Both the position numbers and the translations under genes were made by a program. Shown here piece by piece: positions 61,121-64,000 of a DNA stretch of 64,000 nt. Positions within the stretch are counted from its first letter, which is position 1. Each line of letters starts with the position of its first letter. The notes under the pieces were generated by a model that was given only the letters and a program-made list of their open reading frames with translations, did not search any database and was not told where the DNA came from. The stretch is from Gnetum montanum (lineage: Eukaryota > Streptophyta > Gnetopsida > Gnetales > Gnetaceae), in NCBI GenBank assembly GCA_015680685.1, contig MNCI01030687.1, forward strand, positions 3,229-67,228, in the 5' to 3' direction.

Positions 61121-61539
61121 GTTTATTGAACATGGGTTACTTTTTAGTTTTGAATGTGATATGGATCATATTATTCCCATGATAAGAACCTCTTAGTAAT
61201 AGAAATGAAGGAATGGATGTTGTGATCTTACTATTATGTACAGTTACTCCAATAATTCAATAACATATAATACAATTCCCTCAAAAAAAGTTGTTTCCTA
61301 CACATAATTAATAAGTTGATTAATAAAAAATGATTAAAATATTTACAAAAATAAGGGAAATGAATCAATAAAATAGAAAATTATAATGAATAAAGAATAA
61401 AAAATATCAAGAAACAAAGAATATACTAAGAACAAAATGTCAAATAATTGGAAAAATAACAAAAAAACTCTAAAAATGATAAGAAATTGTAAAACAAAAA
61501 GGGTAAAAATCTTGCTCATAAAGACTAATTAAAATGAGT
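61121..61539 (-). other. Element D spacer next to the end of Pol
   Basis: Shares taagaacctcttagtaatagaa with elements B and C. No reading frame. Confidence 0.55.
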
Positions 61540-64000
61540 GTCTTTCTCAAGACTAGGGTTTGAGGCGAAGATATGAAAAATGAATTGAGTAGTGGCACTG
61601 GTTGAGGAAGGTGAGGTTATATGGTGTTTAGCTTCCCTAAAAAATTTAATTGTTCAATGTCGATCAATATTAATTTTTGTGGGTTACCTATGTGGTAGAT
61701 TTGTAAAGCATCAAATGTAAAGATGATATAAACAATATGTGATCCTTTCCAAAGTGTCTAAAACTTTATTCGTTGAGGCATATAAAAAAGGACATTGTTC
61801 CTTGGTTTAATCTCAAGATTCTTGATCGTAATGTCATGTCTCTATTTGGTATTCCTTTTGTGATTCTCATTGTACATAAATGCTACCATTCTAGTTTTTT
61901 CTAGTAGGTTAATATTAATTAACCATTCATTTTGGGCTAAACTAAGATCAACATCTAGGTCACATATAGCTATTAGTGTACGAAATTCTACTTCATCATC
62001 AGCATCATCCTAGCATTGTTCTAATAAAATGGGATCAACTACATGAGTTTTTTTATCATTCATCTCCATGAAGATATAGATTTTTGTTTATTTGTAGTTT
62101 CTTCAAATTATCTCCAATTGTTTTTTTCCATGTATTTTCTTAGTCTTCCTTTTACTGGCTTTCTTAGAATAATGATGTAGTAACCTTTTTAATTTTTTCA
62201 TTTTTGTTGCTAAGATTTGAACCTAGGTCACCTAGGATTTTCTAGTTCTATTTATATAGGCAAATTAGGTAACTTTATATACACTAGCTCATAAGGTAAA
62301 TAACCTACAAGGAATTTTTAGATGGAATGAGAGATCCATAAAGCGTCAGTTAAATTTTTGCTCTAGCCTCTTCTATTTTGCTAATTCTCCTTCTTAAGAT
62401 TCATGTAATTTTCCTATTTATGTCCTCTACTTGATTGTTGATCTGAGAATGATATGGTGTTCTAAGTTTGTGCTTAACTTCCAAGTGTTGCTTAAGTATC
62501 TTAAGGGTAGCACTTGTAAAATGGATGCCATTATCTAAAATTAGTACTCTAGGCATACCAAACTTGTTTACCTTATGCTTCTAGAAGAATTTAGTAACTA
62601 TAGTTGCTATGTAGTTTGTTATAGTAGTAGCTTTTATCCACTGGATGTAGTAGTCCACAACAACAATAATATAGGACATACGATTTGACATGGGCATGAT
62701 AGGACCCATGAAATCAATCCCCCATAGATCAAATGGTTCTAGTGACTAGATGCATTGTTGGGATTTTGCAAATCTAGTAGTCATCATACCATCTCTTTGA
62801 CAATATTCATAGGACTTTGCAAAGTAGTATGCATCTAGAAGAGAGTAGACCAAAATTATCCAATAATAAGTGTCTTTATGAATGTTGGTCTACATGCATT
62901 GTGGTCCCTGTGAGGTCCTTCATGTGCATATTGGAGGACTCTTTGCTAGTTCTCATCAAGTACACACTAATAAAGGTTTCTCTTTATGAAGCATTTGGTC
63001 TTGTATATGAATTGTTGTTTCTTATGTTTGTCCCACTTAAAAAGGATCTCTTATATTTTTAAATAGATAAGATAGTTAGTGAGCCATAGCTTGGTCATTA
63101 ATTTCAAAACCATTGTAACCTTTGCAAATAATAGTTTATCTAAATTTTTTTTGAAAATGGATTCTTTATTAATGTTCTTAACCCATCATAAATGATAAGA
63201 TAAATGATTGATAACTACATTCTTAGTGTTCTTTCCATTAATCATTATGAGATTAAATTCTTAGAAGATGACAAGCCATCCTATAACATGAGGGATAACC
63301 ATTAGTTTATTCATAAGGAACTAGATTGCACTATCATCTATGTGAACATACGTAGAATACCAAAGCATATAGTATTTGAATTTTTCTAGCGCATACACCA
63401 CTACCATGAGTTCTTTTTTTATGGTGGTGTAAATCAATTGTGTACCAACAATGCTCTTGCTTGCACAATGAATATAATATGGCCTTTTAAACATCAAGTT
63501 ATGTAAGTATGGCTTCTAAGGCATAATTAGATGCATTATTCATAATGTGAAAAGGCCTCAATCAATCTAGTACTTATAGAATAAGAGTCTCTACAGTTTC
63601 TACTTGAGAAGCTTAAAGGTCTTTTCATAATCTTTTGAATAAATAGATTTTACATCTTTTTGGGTGAGCTCTATCAATGATTTGATAATGTTGGAGAAAT
63701 TTTTAAATCTTCTATAATACCTATTATTATCAAGAAATGATCTAACATACTTAATTATTTGTGATACATGAGTAATTCCTTGTATGACCCTAATATTTTC
63801 TAGGTCCATCTCAATTTCTCTTTCTAAAATTCTATGAATAAGAAAAATATCCTCTTGGATTATTAAATGACTCTTTTGCCAATGAATCTTAAGATAAGTT
63901 TTCATGCATCTCTTTAGTACTTGCTTAAGGTAATCCAAAGCTTGTTTAAAATTTGAATAATAAGTGAAGAAGCTATCTACAAAGACTTCCCTACTATTGC
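61540..64000 (-). pseudogene. Pol of element D: RT, RNase H and integrase (runs off window)
   Basis: Reading leftwards from the right edge: the 3' part of reverse transcriptase at 63938-63600 (DYLKQVLKRC, VRSFLDNNRYYRRFKNFS), RNase H-type sequence at about 63430-63180 (KKELMVVVYALEKFKYYMLW, VIGWLV), integrase core at about 62745-62380 (FDLWGIDFMGPIMP, ILDNGIHFTSATL, RTPYHSQINNQVE) and the integrase C-terminal part at about 61800-61640 (LWKGSHIVY). The order RT, RNase H, integrase marks Ty3/gypsy, and the YYRRFKNFS pattern fits the Athila/Tat side. In-frame stops in every domain make it a pseudogene. It is the only polymerase in the window and a former source of enzymes for B and C type copies. 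Confidence 0.88.

Overview
The window looks like nuclear DNA of a seed plant with a large, repeat-rich genome. The reasons are two intron-containing plant genes with plant-type splice sites, AT-rich intergenic DNA, and several kilobases of decayed LTR retrotransposons and tRNA-derived SINEs. A gymnosperm is plausible from the old, slowly decaying, nested retroelements, but nothing here names the species. I see no bacterial genes, CRISPR array, rRNA or intact tRNA gene.

Two cellular genes stand out. A SIN3-like paired-amphipathic-helix corepressor runs on the + strand (coding 4572-11607, 22 coding exons, about 1338-1359 aa). An ALFIN-LIKE (AL) PHD-finger protein runs on the - strand (coding 31395-35196, 5 coding exons, 262 aa). 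They point toward each other with about 20 kb of repeats between them. SIN3 proteins scaffold histone deacetylase complexes and AL proteins read H3K4me3, so both belong to chromatin regulation; their closeness may be chance. The SIN3 promoter region is duplicated (2149-2650 and 3592-4055), each copy with its own TATA box. A 63-bp tandem duplication covers the acceptor of one SIN3 intron and adds 21 in-frame codons if the upstream acceptor is used.

The rest is mostly mobile DNA. 1-2148 is the 5' end of a Ty3/gypsy (Athila/Tat-like) element A on the - strand, with an 829-bp LTR, a tRNA-Asp-type primer binding site and gag. 15816-16704 is a solo LTR of the same family. 17504-23952 is a non-autonomous element (LARD-like) with two LTRs, an iMet primer binding site, a polypurine tract and the 5-bp target duplication CATAC, but no recognisable protein. 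27320-27830 is a decayed DUF4283/zinc-knuckle reading frame. 36790-38165 is an unclassified array of GACTACGCTC/GAGCGTAGTC hairpins.

From 38534 to the right edge lies one old element, D, of the same family as A (- strand). It holds its own 3' LTR, the C-terminal ORF2 and RT/RNase H/integrase at the far right. Three later insertions of its own family break it: element B (40588-50794), element C (52215-58892) and a young + strand solo LTR (60287-61115, target duplication TTAAG). B and C keep gag and a second reading frame (ORF2) but lack RT and integrase, so they would need an autonomous relative such as D. The family carries a CpG-rich palindrome of GCGATATCGC decamers just upstream of the LTR TATA box. 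Decayed versions of the same motif occur inside the elements, just upstream of ORF2, beside a second TATA-like box. The palindrome and the internal promoter-like copy, the nested stack, and the hairpin array are the most unusual structures in the window.
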